A stretch of 64,000 bases of DNA, from the NCBI GenBank assembly GCA_020635035.1, contig JACKAO010000003.1, positions 186,001 to 250,000 of the forward strand, read 5' to 3'. This DNA is from Calditrichia bacterium (GTDB taxonomy: Bacteria > Calditrichota > Calditrichia > Calditrichales > J004). A program made the position numbers and the translations under genes. Positions within the stretch are counted from its first letter, which is position 1, and the number at the start of each line of letters is the position of its first letter. Below the pieces are notes generated by a model. That model did not search any database and was not told where the DNA came from. It saw only the letters and a program-made list of their open reading frames with translations. Shown in pieces: positions 17,455 to 25,294 of this stretch.

Positions 17455-18288
17455 TCAGGAGATTGCCGGGAGTAAACTTTCCCGTTGCAGTAGAAAATCG
17501 AGTGCATTTAGAAGGTTAGTTAGTAGTTCCGGCAACTGCCTGTATTCACTGCCTGCTTTTATCAGGATCTGGCTGATTGTCTTTTCAGAATTATCAGGAA
17601 GCAGCCGGCATTCATCAAGGGCAAATTGTAAGACGCGCTTTTCCCCGGGATTTAATACTTCATTGACCGCAAAAAGTATATCAAAATAACTGGCAAATAA
17701 GGCAGCCAGGCGGTGACTAATACTTAAAAGGTCATCACGGGCTATCGCTTTTTTGATCTGTTCAAAATAGGAAGGAATAACAGTTCTCAAAACCGGATGA
17801 TTCTTCTTTATTATGGCTTTTTTCAATTTGGACGGGTATGGAGCGTGACTTTTTTTCTGTAGTTCTGTAAACCAACCGCTACGATCAAATAAAATATGTG
17901 AGTTCTTGACAGTTCTCCAAAAGCAGGTTGTATAACCCAGATTTGCTTCACAACGGATTAAAACTTTATCAATCTGATCTTCGATCCATTTTGGAGCCCA
18001 ATACATTACATCAATTTCTATACCGGTTTGGCTGTCGAACCATTCATCACCGGTATCCCAGAATGTAAGATTAAAATTTGCCTTACTATAGCCCAATTTT
18101 TCGATCAGTTTCTTGCGTTTTTCCAATGGGACAATTGATTCAGAATAGATATATAAATCTATATCTGAAAGCGGATCCAGGGTATGATTTGCACTGGACC
18201 CACCCAAGGTTATTGCCATCACATCGGGGATTTCCTTGAAACAATCAGCTATTCGGTCTGCCAATTCTGTATGTGTACCGGAAGTCAT
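17455..18288 (-). CDS. Nucleotidyltransferase-domain protein (DUF4037-like)
   Basis: This 277-residue protein has the Pol-beta nucleotidyltransferase signature: GGSS at 29-32, catalytic D-I-D (Asp42, Asp44), and a third Asp93 in EIDVMYW. The rest is helical, as in aminoglycoside adenylyltransferase-like and DUF4037 proteins. It probably transfers a nucleotide to a small molecule or protein, but the acceptor is unknown. It lies 3 bp from the membrane-protein gene upstream, so the two may be cotranscribed. No signal peptide. Confidence 0.8.
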   Translation of the reverse strand: MTSGTHTELADRIADCFKEIPDVMAITLGGSSANHTLDPLSDIDLYIYSESIVPLEKRKKLIEKLGYSKANFNLTFWDTGDEWFDSQTGIEIDVMYWAPKWIEDQIDKVLIRCEANLGYTTCFWRTVKNSHILFDRSGWFTELQKKSHAPYPSKLKKAIIKKNHPVLRTVIPSYFEQIKKAIARDDLLSISHRLAALFASYFDILFAVNEVLNPGEKRVLQFALDECRLLPDNSEKTISQILIKAGSEYRQLPELLTNLLNALDFLLQRESLLPAIS

Positions 18289-18291
18289 TAT

Positions 18292-18669
18292 TTACATCAT
18301 TTTTCTGATGATGAATGCTGCCAGGAAGGCTTCAAACAAACTTAACGGAATTGCAAATACAAGGATTCCAAAAGGCAGAACATTCATGTTGCCGATCACC
18401 ACCCACATAAGTACAAATCCAACAAACCAGGCTAGCATTGTGGTTTCTATCAGCGAATATTTTTTTGAAAAGATGTAGATAGCGATTGCAAAAAGCAACG
18501 ACCACAATCCCCAGACAGCTCCATTAACCGGGTCTGAAGGAAATACCATGCCCAGGCCGCTGTAATGTTCAATCCAGTATGATTTTAGCAAAAGCTCATT
18601 TCGTACAAACTCAGAAATGCTGATCCAAATAGTGGCAGCAATTACCGGCAGAATGGTTTTCTTAAACAT
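18292..18669 (-). CDS. Small four-helix membrane protein, unknown
   Basis: This 125-residue hydrophobic protein has four likely membrane helices (about 5-22, 50-70, 77-95 and 98-120). The N-terminal part includes a conserved-looking SEFVRNELLLKSYWIEHY stretch. I do not recognise a family. It is adjacent to the nucleotidyltransferase gene with a 3-bp gap. Confidence 0.75.
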   Translation of the reverse strand: MFKKTILPVIAATIWISISEFVRNELLLKSYWIEHYSGLGMVFPSDPVNGAVWGLWSLLFAIAIYIFSKKYSLIETTMLAWFVGFVLMWVVIGNMNVLPFGILVFAIPLSLFEAFLAAFIIRKMM

Positions 18670-18722
18670 CTCAGGTTCCTTTTCTTTGTAAATTTTCAGG
18701 GCTAATGTTACTATTTTTTTGT

Positions 18723-19094
18723 TCAGACTAATCCGTCTTTGAGATAGATATCAAATGCAGTACCAATCATATTCGCGATTTCTTTTTGCATTGGTTCAGA
18801 TAGTTTTTTGAAATGAAAACAGCTTTTACCTTTAAGACATTTTTTTAATTCAGGACTTAGACTAAATTGATCCGGATGTGTGTATATCGGGAAAAAATAG
18901 AGACGGATATCTTTTGGCTTGGTTACCACACTGCCAAAATAATATCCATCCACTTTTTGTTTTCCCTGCATCGCTTCTTTTGTTCCGTATAAAGCAAAAT
19001 TTTCAGGTGTGTCGGCTCTTGCCTTTAAAGGGGGCACATATTTACTCATCAGGTTTCTTAAGAAAATCCGGATTTCATTTAAGTCAGTCAGCAT
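18723..19094 (-). CDS. DUF1801-like small protein
   Basis: This 123-residue protein resembles DUF1801/YdhG-type proteins: a compact alpha/beta layout with VDGYYFGSVVTKPKDIRLYFFP in the middle and KCLKGKSCFHFKKL near the end, the latter being a typical motif of the family. No signal peptide. The start at 19094 abuts the stop of the SET-domain gene, so both are likely read as one unit. The role is unknown. A second DUF1801 protein lies at 7187 and is clearly different in sequence. Confidence 0.7.
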   Translation of the reverse strand: MLTDLNEIRIFLRNLMSKYVPPLKARADTPENFALYGTKEAMQGKQKVDGYYFGSVVTKPKDIRLYFFPIYTHPDQFSLSPELKKCLKGKSCFHFKKLSEPMQKEIANMIGTAFDIYLKDGLV

Positions 19095-19688
19095 TTATCC
19101 TCCATTCTGGTCATAATAACAGGTCAGGATAGAATCCATATGTTCCTTTCCGGTAGCAATATTTTCGATTTTTTGCCACAGTTCATTGCTGATTAGCGCT
19201 TTTAAAGGTTGCTCGACGGATGTAATTTTCTTAAAACAAGGCATTAATTTTTTATCCCAGATCCGCGCGTATTTAACGAGATCATCCGGATAAACTATTT
19301 TTCTTTTGGTGCCTTCGGGTAACGGGCGGAAAGGGGCTGTTAAATTCAGGTAACCGTAGTCATCAGTTAATTGCTCGCCCGGGTAAATATCTCGGATAGC
19401 AATTTCAAAATCATAAGCAGTCGTTAAGCAGTTGGAATTAAAGCTGTGATTCACATATCTGCCATTGTCCCAGCAGAGCACATGATTGCCTTTATTGTTA
19501 CGGAAAGTGTAAGTATCAAGAATTTCTTTGTAGATGTCCTCCATCTCAAGAATTTCGAGTGGGCTGAACTCCCGGTCCAGTTTATCCAAAACCCAGGTGA
19601 TGGTTCCTTTTGGGATATATTTGCTGGCAACAACACCATAGCCAATTTCATTGTTTATATAATGTAGTTCTGTTGAAGGATGAATCAT
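19095..19688 (-). CDS. SET-domain protein
   Basis: This 197-residue protein has the bacterial SET lysine-methyltransferase layout: GYGVVASKYIPKGTITWVLD near the start, the pseudoknot pair RYVNHSFNSNC (N-H-S) and DIYPGEQLTDDYGY (D-D-Y-G-Y, the catalytic Tyr region), about residues 75-125. The post-SET cysteine cluster of eukaryotic enzymes is not obvious. Bacterial SET proteins methylate proteins such as ribosomal or nucleoid proteins, or have unknown substrates. It ends directly at the start of the DUF1801-like gene. Confidence 0.82.
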   Translation of the reverse strand: MIHPSTELHYINNEIGYGVVASKYIPKGTITWVLDKLDREFSPLEILEMEDIYKEILDTYTFRNNKGNHVLCWDNGRYVNHSFNSNCLTTAYDFEIAIRDIYPGEQLTDDYGYLNLTAPFRPLPEGTKRKIVYPDDLVKYARIWDKKLMPCFKKITSVEQPLKALISNELWQKIENIATGKEHMDSILTCYYDQNGG

Positions 19689-19803
19689 AAGAATCCTTTT
19701 ACCCTGGAATAATTAAATCAATGAGTTTGATTATTAAAATAATGTATAACCGGATTTTTGGCTAACTATTCATTGAAAAAATGATTCTGATTTTAAAAAT
19801 ATT

Positions 19804-19820
19804 CCCAGGTTTTTCCTGAG
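19804..19820 (-). terminator. Weak terminator-like hairpin after the NtrC-type regulator
   Basis: CCCAGG, a T5 loop and CCTGAG form a 6-bp stem with one wobble pair; on the minus strand it is followed by an AT-rich tract rather than a clean T-run. The position is just downstream of the regulator gene that ends at 19864. Confidence 0.35.
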
Positions 19821-19863
19821 TTTTTATTGATACAAAACTCAATCAAAGAAGAGTAATAAGTAG

Positions 19864-21207
19864 TTACTCAATACCAAACTTGCGGATTTTTTTAAATAAA
19901 GCACTCCGGTTTATATTAAGTATTTCAGCTGCTTTGCTTTTTCGGCCGTTTGCAATTTTTAAAGTCATTTCAATGTATTCTTTTTCGTGTTTTAAAAGTT
20001 CATCTTTCAGCGATTCAAATGAAAAGGGTTCATAGCCTGAGACAGGTTCCGATTCAAAGGCTTTTTTAACATCTCCGAGTTCAATAATTGATGATTCGCA
20101 GAATATTATTACTTTTTCGATCAGGTGTTTTAATTCACGAATATTTCCTTTAAAGCTTTGTTTTGAAAGATACAGCAAAGCCTGTTCGCTGAAATGGGTA
20201 ATTTTTTTATTGTATGTTTTTGTATAGATACTCAGAAAATAATTGGCAAGATCCGGTATGTCATCCTTCCTTTTATCCAACGCCGGGATAAAAATCTCCA
20301 CAACATTTAAGCGGTGATACAAATCAGAACGGAAACGCTTTTCATCAATCATATTTTCCAGGTTTTGATTGGTTGCCGCGATAATCCGCACATCAACTTG
20401 TATTTCTTTGGTGGAACCAACCGGACTGAAACTGCCATCCTGAAGCACCTGTAATAATTTTGCCTGAAAGCGCTGATCCAGTTCGCCGATTTCATCCAAA
20501 AACAGGGTTCCCCCATTGGCTGCTTCAAAAACACCCGTTTTATCTTCAAAGGCCCCGGTAAATGCACCCTTTACATGCCCGAATAATTCGCTTTCCAGAA
20601 GATTTTCCGGAATGGCTGCACAATTTATTTTTAAATATGGACGGCCTGATCGGTCGCTCAGATTATGCAAAGCCCTGGCAACAAGTTCCTTCCCGGTACC
20701 GGTCGCTCCCCTGATTAAAACCTTGGCAGAAGTTGGTGCAATTTTTTGAATCTGCTGAAGAATGCTTTTAATGGCTTTACTCTCTCCAACAATCTGATAC
20801 TGTTCCTGGATTTGTGAAATCAATGCGCTTTGGGAAGTTTGCAGTGTATATTTCTCCAGAGCATTTTTAAGTGTTACAAGCAGACGGTCCGCATTAACCG
20901 GTTTCTCAATAAAGTCATACGCATCCTTTTGCAGTGCTTCTACTGCAATTGAAATGGTGCTCTGCCCGGAAACCATTATAACAGGTATTTGTGGATCATG
21001 TTTTTTTATCTGATCCAATACATCTAGCCCGTCTTTTCCCGGCATTCTTACGTCCAGCATTACACATTGAAAAGAATTTTCTTTAAGCAGTTTTAAAACA
21101 TTTAAAGGATTTTCGCAGGTGGTCACTTTAAAATTTTTATATTCCAGTAAGTTTTGAATAGATTTCAGGTAGATTTCATCATCATCAATTACAAGTATGT
21201 TATACAT
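19864..21207 (-). CDS. Sigma-54-dependent response regulator (NtrC/AtoC type)
   Basis: This 447-residue activator has three domains. The receiver (1-120) has phospho-acceptor Asp52 in MLDVRMPGKDG. The AAA+ sigma-54 activator domain (about 138-370) has Walker A GATGTGKE at 167-174 and the sigma-54 contact loop GAFTGA at 214-219. The C-terminal Fis-type helix-turn-helix spans about 405-447. It needs RpoN for transcription activation. It lies 43 bp downstream of the VCBS sensor kinase gene and is its evident partner. No sigma-54 promoter of the TGGCAC-N5-TTGC type was found next to this pair, so its targets lie elsewhere. Confidence 0.95.
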   Translation of the reverse strand: MYNILVIDDDEIYLKSIQNLLEYKNFKVTTCENPLNVLKLLKENSFQCVMLDVRMPGKDGLDVLDQIKKHDPQIPVIMVSGQSTISIAVEALQKDAYDFIEKPVNADRLLVTLKNALEKYTLQTSQSALISQIQEQYQIVGESKAIKSILQQIQKIAPTSAKVLIRGATGTGKELVARALHNLSDRSGRPYLKINCAAIPENLLESELFGHVKGAFTGAFEDKTGVFEAANGGTLFLDEIGELDQRFQAKLLQVLQDGSFSPVGSTKEIQVDVRIIAATNQNLENMIDEKRFRSDLYHRLNVVEIFIPALDKRKDDIPDLANYFLSIYTKTYNKKITHFSEQALLYLSKQSFKGNIRELKHLIEKVIIFCESSIIELGDVKKAFESEPVSGYEPFSFESLKDELLKHEKEYIEMTLKIANGRKSKAAEILNINRSALFKKIRKFGIE

Positions 21208-21249
21208 TTCTTCTCCAACAATGATGTTTTATGTGACGGGCCTTTTTGA

Positions 21250-23721
21250 TCAGCGAACCGGTAGCATAATCCTGAATACCGATGCGAAATTATCCCTGGA
21301 AAACAACTCAATTTTTCCATCATGATCTTCTATGATTTTTTTTGCAATAGCCAGGCCCATTCCCGTTCCGTCTTTCTTCGTTGTAAAGTAGGGCTCAAAG
21401 ATTTTTTCCTTCTCATTATCAGGAATTCCTGTACCGGTATCGCAGAAGGAGATTTCGACAAAGTCGTTAAAATCAGCAATGACGTTATTAAGCTGATGAA
21501 CAATAACTTTAATATATCCGTCACCTTTGGTTGCATCCAGCGCATTTTCCAGCAGAATATTAAAAACCATCAACAACTGAGATTCATCCGCATTTATGAT
21601 GTCCGGGGAAAAATTAAATTCCAGTTCCAGTTTTAAATTATCAGACGTATAAACATTAAATTTTTCTAAGGCTTTGTTTATAAGGGGACGCAATGCAACC
21701 TGAGCAAGGTTTGGATGCTCAAGATTAGTAAATTTCAGGAAATTCCGGGTCATTTCCCTAACCCTTTCCATTTCGGAGAGCATAATCTCAAGATCCTGTT
21801 CCACCATACCTGCTGCTTTTGGTGCCCAATCCTTAAGTTTCATCTTAACCATCGATAGATTCAGCGCAATGGATGACAATGGTGTTTTGATATCATGTGC
21901 CATTTTTTGAACGGTCTGGCTCCATAGTTTTTTACGTTCATCTTTTATTGTGTCGGAATAATCCACTATCTCGGCCATAAAGCCGGACGGAAAACCTAAC
22001 AATCCCTGCACACAGGTACCGTTTATTTCCCCGTGAAAGGTTCCATCTGCCCTTTGAAAAGTAATCCGGGTCTGATTTTTTGTTTGAGTTTCAGCCAGCT
22101 TATCCATAAATGTCAGGAATTCTAAAGGCACCTTTTGGAGCTCATCCAGATTTTTACCTTTAATATTCAGATTTTTAAGTTCCAGGAATTCCAGGAAAAT
22201 GCGGTTGAATTGTTTTATGCGTTTTTTATTATCCAGAACCAGGATGCCATGCCGCGGATTATGCACCAGGTTTTGAATAGTGTTGGTATAAGAGATCAGA
22301 ATGTTAAAAATATGAAAATTTCCCATTAAAAAGAGAAACACTAAAATTAGTGCGAAAAACAAGATTAATAATCTGAACGTGTAAAGAATATTTGGCTGGT
22401 ATGAAAATAGATAGTGATTATTGGGAAACTGAAAAGAAACAAAGGGTACGGCGTTTAAAACTTTTTTTATTGAGATATTTGGATTCTCAATGTGACCGCC
22501 CAATTTAAAAGAAGCGCTTGTGGTGAAGTCGCTATTATAAATTAAATAATCATCATACAGTCTGAAAAGGTGCTCATCAAGATGGTCGCCATTAAAATCA
22601 TAGGAATAGACATAGACAAAATTTTTCTCAATTTTACCGTATGGAATGGCTTCCAGGGTATTTGCAGCAAGTGTATAAATAATTCCTTCTGTTTGATTAA
22701 TCAGGAAAATACGACTTCCGGGATGTTTTGACTCCTTGACTATTTTCCATGTCCCCATTGTAAGATCTTTTCGGGCAGTTATTTCACCTTTGCCAGTGAT
22801 AATAGAAATAGACGGCAGGATATCATTACTACGGATATGGTTCGTGAGAACATAGAAATTGTTGTCAGAAAAAAGTGCCATAATAGTGCTGGAGTATTTT
22901 TCAAATCCTATCGGATTAAACTTAAAATTCAGCTGTTTGTCAAATACCATTAACCAGGCCTGGTCATCCTTAAAAGATACATTTCTATCTTTGATATTAC
23001 CGACAGAACTTGATAAACGTGTAATGATTTCAGGCTGCTTATCGCCATCAATATCTTCTATAGACCAACTTGTAATATGGGCGCCGCTTTCAGGCGAAGT
23101 ATACACTATTTTTTTCAGTCGCGGACTGTAAACGTAGAATTTGCGCGGCTGGCGACGCATTCCTGTCATTACTGAAAAGACCAGGTCCTGGTAGCCATCA
23201 TCATCCGTATCCATAAATCCGCCCTGCAGAAAGTTAATTTCCCAGGGTCTTTTTTCGGGAGAAGGCGGTTCTTCAGGAGCTGCTAAAAGGAAAACACGTG
23301 TTTGCAAGAATTCACCATGGAAACGCGGATCGAGAATATAGAGAAAAAGTGAGTCGGCTTTTTGTGTAAAACAGTAGGCTTCATCATAATTGTCACCATT
23401 ATAATCTCCAAAGGTGATACAAGCGGGATTCCATTTTTCAGAGAAGTTCCATTGGGCGATAAGTTTTTCGTGGTGTGTATAAACTTTTAAAGCCGGTTCG
23501 AACATGTTATCCGGATTCTTAAGAACCAGTCGTTCACTTTCGCCATCATGGTCAAAATCGTGATACCAGGTTTCCGGATTGGGATCATCGGTGGGGCCTT
23601 TGGAGATACTTACGGCATACGCGCTAAAGTTTAACGGCAGGATAAAATACAACACAGTGGTGATAACCACAGCAAGCATCGCCAGGAAGAAATAGAGCTG
23701 TCCGCGGGATTTGATCTGCAT
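21250..23721 (-). CDS. Histidine kinase with periplasmic FG-GAP/VCBS-like sensor
   Basis: This is an unusually large kinase of about 823 residues from ATG 23721; a TTG start 12 codons upstream (23757) is also open. A membrane helix (about 10-30) is followed by a 420-residue extracytoplasmic domain with at least five Asp-rich loops of the FG-GAP/VCBS type (for example DYNGDNYDE, DTDDDGYQD, DIDGDKQPE, DFNGDHLDE), which in known proteins coordinate Ca2+. A second helix (450-468) leads to a PAS-like domain (490-590), HisKA with His609 in AHDIKTPL, and HATPase (DTGTGIPDN, GTGMGLAIAKK). It should phosphorylate the NtrC-type regulator encoded next. Confidence 0.88.
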   Translation of the reverse strand: MQIKSRGQLYFFLAMLAVVITTVLYFILPLNFSAYAVSISKGPTDDPNPETWYHDFDHDGESERLVLKNPDNMFEPALKVYTHHEKLIAQWNFSEKWNPACITFGDYNGDNYDEAYCFTQKADSLFLYILDPRFHGEFLQTRVFLLAAPEEPPSPEKRPWEINFLQGGFMDTDDDGYQDLVFSVMTGMRRQPRKFYVYSPRLKKIVYTSPESGAHITSWSIEDIDGDKQPEIITRLSSSVGNIKDRNVSFKDDQAWLMVFDKQLNFKFNPIGFEKYSSTIMALFSDNNFYVLTNHIRSNDILPSISIITGKGEITARKDLTMGTWKIVKESKHPGSRIFLINQTEGIIYTLAANTLEAIPYGKIEKNFVYVYSYDFNGDHLDEHLFRLYDDYLIYNSDFTTSASFKLGGHIENPNISIKKVLNAVPFVSFQFPNNHYLFSYQPNILYTFRLLILFFALILVFLFLMGNFHIFNILISYTNTIQNLVHNPRHGILVLDNKKRIKQFNRIFLEFLELKNLNIKGKNLDELQKVPLEFLTFMDKLAETQTKNQTRITFQRADGTFHGEINGTCVQGLLGFPSGFMAEIVDYSDTIKDERKKLWSQTVQKMAHDIKTPLSSIALNLSMVKMKLKDWAPKAAGMVEQDLEIMLSEMERVREMTRNFLKFTNLEHPNLAQVALRPLINKALEKFNVYTSDNLKLELEFNFSPDIINADESQLLMVFNILLENALDATKGDGYIKVIVHQLNNVIADFNDFVEISFCDTGTGIPDNEKEKIFEPYFTTKKDGTGMGLAIAKKIIEDHDGKIELFSRDNFASVFRIMLPVR

Positions 23722-24041
23722 TGTTTTTTCATCTTGTGGCACGTTAAACCAACCCAAAGTTCGTTAGAAAGTGTTTAAATATCCACTAAAAGCGGATGTG
23801 TAAAGATTTAATTTGACAATTTCCATGCCACGCAAGATTTAGCTGAAATAAAAAGGGTTATACTTCCAACGATGCCAAATACATACAAAAAGCGACTCCA
23901 AATGGAAACATTTTTAAGCAAAATGATTCCTGATGGAAACACATTCCAAAGGATCAAATGGTGGAAGTTTAGAATTTACGGTGGGAAATTTTGACCCAGC
24001 TTTAATTGGGCTGGAGCTAAATGTATTAATTTTAATCGGAT

Positions 24042-24066
24042 CAACGAGTTGAAACTCGTTGCAAGT
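24042..24066 (+). repeat. REP-like palindrome, family A copy 1
   Basis: AACGAGTT-GA-AACTCGTT, an 8-bp stem with a GA loop, is followed by GCAAGT. The same sequence recurs at 24235, with one base-pair change in the stem at 24858 and 25052. All four copies are in the same orientation. Confidence 0.8.
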
Positions 24067-24136
24067 CATAATCATTTTGGTTTTGTTTGGATAGTTTGTA
24101 TTCTTACTTTCCTTGATGATAAGATTGAAATAATTG

Positions 24137-24156
24137 CCACGAGATTTATCTCGTGG
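24137..24156. repeat. REP-like palindrome, family B copy 1
   Basis: CCACGAG, a 6-nt loop, and CTCGTGG form a 7-bp stem about 70 bp after A copy 1. Copies recur after each A unit (24328, a degenerate one at 24894, and 25126). Confidence 0.75.
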
Positions 24157-24234
24157 ACACAGCTAATTCAACCACCCTTGTTAATTATCCCAATTTTGTT
24201 TGGCTAAAGCCCATTTGTGGCGGGCTTACAGGGT

Positions 24235-24259
24235 CAACGAGTTGAAACTCGTTGCAAGT
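24235..24259 (+). repeat. REP-like palindrome, family A copy 2
   Basis: Identical to copy 1 over the palindrome and the following GCAAGT. B copy 2 follows at a spacing within 2 bp of the first pair. Confidence 0.8.
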
Positions 24260-24327
24260 AATTACTATTTAGTCGATTTTGAATTGAAATAGATAACAAC
24301 TAAATTGCCATAGTTATAGATGTATTG

Positions 24328-24347
24328 CCACGAGATTCATCTCGTGG
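24328..24347. repeat. REP-like palindrome, family B copy 2
   Basis: CCACGAG, loop ATTCAT, CTCGTGG; it differs from B copy 1 by one loop base. Confidence 0.75.
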
Positions 24348-24370
24348 ATAAGAGTCCAAAACCACCACTC

Positions 24371-24386
24371 CGGGCTTCAGCCCAAT
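24371..24386 (-). repeat. REP-like palindrome, family C, left of RAYT
   Basis: GGGCT-TC-AGCCC followed by AAT, 17 bp before the transposase ATG. It is the inverted counterpart of the copy that overlaps the transposase stop codon, so the gene is bracketed by an inverted pair. Confidence 0.7.
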
Positions 24387-24399
24387 AAATGGAAACACC

Positions 24400-24831
24400 A
24401 TGCCCTATATCCGAATCTGGATTCATCTTATTTTCTCCACAAAAAATCGTGACAAAACCATTACAAAATCCCTTAAACCACAATTAATAAAACACATCCT
24501 TGAGAATGCCCGGGAAAAAGAGATATTCATAGATTTTATCAATTGTGTGGAAGACCATTGTCATATTCTGATTTCCCTGGGTTCCGGACAGTCTGTCAGC
24601 GAAATTGCCCGCTTGATAAAAGGTGAATCATCCCGTTGGGTTAATAAAAATAAATTGTCAAAATTTAAATTTTCGTGGCAGGAAGAATATATTGCTGTTT
24701 CAGTAAGTGAATCTCAGGTGAACAAGGTTAGGGAGTATATCAAAAACCAGGAAGAACACCACCGGGTTAAATCTTTTTCGGAAGAGTATAGTTTGTTTCT
24801 GAAAAAGCATGGTTTTACGGAATTGGGCTGA
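24400..24831 (+). CDS. REP-associated tyrosine transposase (RAYT, IS200/IS605-like)
   Basis: This 143-residue Y1 HUH nuclease is of TnpA_REP type. The metal-binding HUH motif is His53-Cys54-His55 in VEDHCHILI, and the catalytic tyrosine is Tyr113 in REYIKNQEEHH. The length matches the family and both motifs are intact, so the enzyme may be active. RAYTs are single-copy domesticated relatives of IS200/IS605 transposases that nick and mobilise REP palindromes. The gene lies among three families of such palindromes; its stop codon (24829-24831) is itself inside a TTGGGCT-GA-AGCCCAA palindrome. There is no TnpB partner. Confidence 0.9.
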   Translation: MPYIRIWIHLIFSTKNRDKTITKSLKPQLIKHILENAREKEIFIDFINCVEDHCHILISLGSGQSVSEIARLIKGESSRWVNKNKLSKFKFSWQEEYIAVSVSESQVNKVREYIKNQEEHHRVKSFSEEYSLFLKKHGFTELG

Positions 24832-24838
24832 AGCCCAA
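24823..24838 (+). repeat. REP-like palindrome, family C, overlapping the RAYT stop
   Basis: TTGGGCT-GA-AGCCCAA, a perfect 7-bp stem with GA loop. The TGA stop of the transposase lies in the loop. Confidence 0.8.
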
Positions 24839-24857
24839 TATGGGGGATCTATTGTAT

Positions 24858-24882
24858 CAACGAGCTGAAGCTCGTTGCAAGT
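24858..24882 (+). repeat. REP-like palindrome, family A copy 3
   Basis: AACGAGCT-GA-AGCTCGTT then GCAAGT: a compensated change of the two innermost-but-one stem bases compared with copies 1 and 2. This paired change shows the stem itself is conserved. A degenerate family B unit (CCTCGTGG arm only) follows at 24894-24911. Confidence 0.8.
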
Positions 24883-25051
24883 CTTCAATTGTTGGGAGAT
24901 TCACCTCGTGGAAGGGATTGCTGTTTGATATAGATTTTTAAATTCCAAGGTAAAATCAAATAAACCCTTTTTAAAATACAAGGTATTTTTAATAACTTCG
25001 TGTCGAAATATTCATCCGTAATGCAGATATTAAATTCATGAGGTGCTGTAT

Positions 25052-25076
25052 CAACGAGCTGAAGCTCGTTGCAAGT
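25052..25076 (+). repeat. REP-like palindrome, family A copy 4
   Basis: Identical to A copy 3, and followed by a spacer (TCATAGTGATTTTG, then GGATAGTTTGTATT) closely like the spacer after copy 1. Confidence 0.8.
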
Positions 25077-25125
25077 CATAGTGATTTTGTAGTGGCTGGA
25101 TAGTTTGTATTGCAAGCTCTGCTTG

Positions 25126-25145
25126 CCACGGGATTCTTCTCGTGG
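25126..25145. repeat. REP-like palindrome, family B copy 4
   Basis: CCACGGG, loop ATTCTT, CTCGTGG; the stem has one wobble pair. It is the right-hand end of the palindrome patchwork. Confidence 0.7.
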
Positions 25146-25294
25146 ATATAAAAAGCAAACCCTGTTTTCTCTTCTTTTTTGCTGTTGCATATCTTTATTT
25201 TAATTTCTATTTTTTTAGCATAAAAGATCAATTTCACAAGACCTTATTACTTCAAAATATATATATATACAGAAATGAAACAGCGGAGATACTG

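Larger units (their letters stand above)
23722..24399. other. Intergenic region with short palindromes, upstream of RAYT gene
   Basis: The left half (23758-24000) holds no gene that I can support; it contains a few near-repeats of TGGAAACA. From 24001 on it is a patchwork of short palindromes (listed individually) that continues past the transposase gene to 25145. The region separates the divergently oriented sensor kinase and molybdenum hydroxylase genes. Confidence 0.6.
24832..25294. other. Intergenic region with palindromes, right of RAYT
   Basis: No gene can be supported here. It contains A copies 3 and 4, B copy 4, a small GCAAGC-TCT-GCTTGC hairpin at 25112-25126, and the leader of the molybdenum hydroxylase gene with its GGAG site. 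The plus-strand frame of the hydroxylase stays open back to 25142, inside B copy 4, but that extension is low-complexity and not believed. Confidence 0.6.

Noticed and set aside
24042..25145. Repeats around the RAYT gene as a CRISPR array
   Set aside because: Only four copies of the main unit, uneven spacing, a gene in the middle, and no cas genes nearby. The units are small palindromes of REP type.
25142..25294. N-terminal extension of the first hydroxylase subunit
   Set aside because: The extension is Phe/Tyr-rich, begins inside a palindrome and has no ribosome binding site, while ATG 25295 has one and matches the family start.
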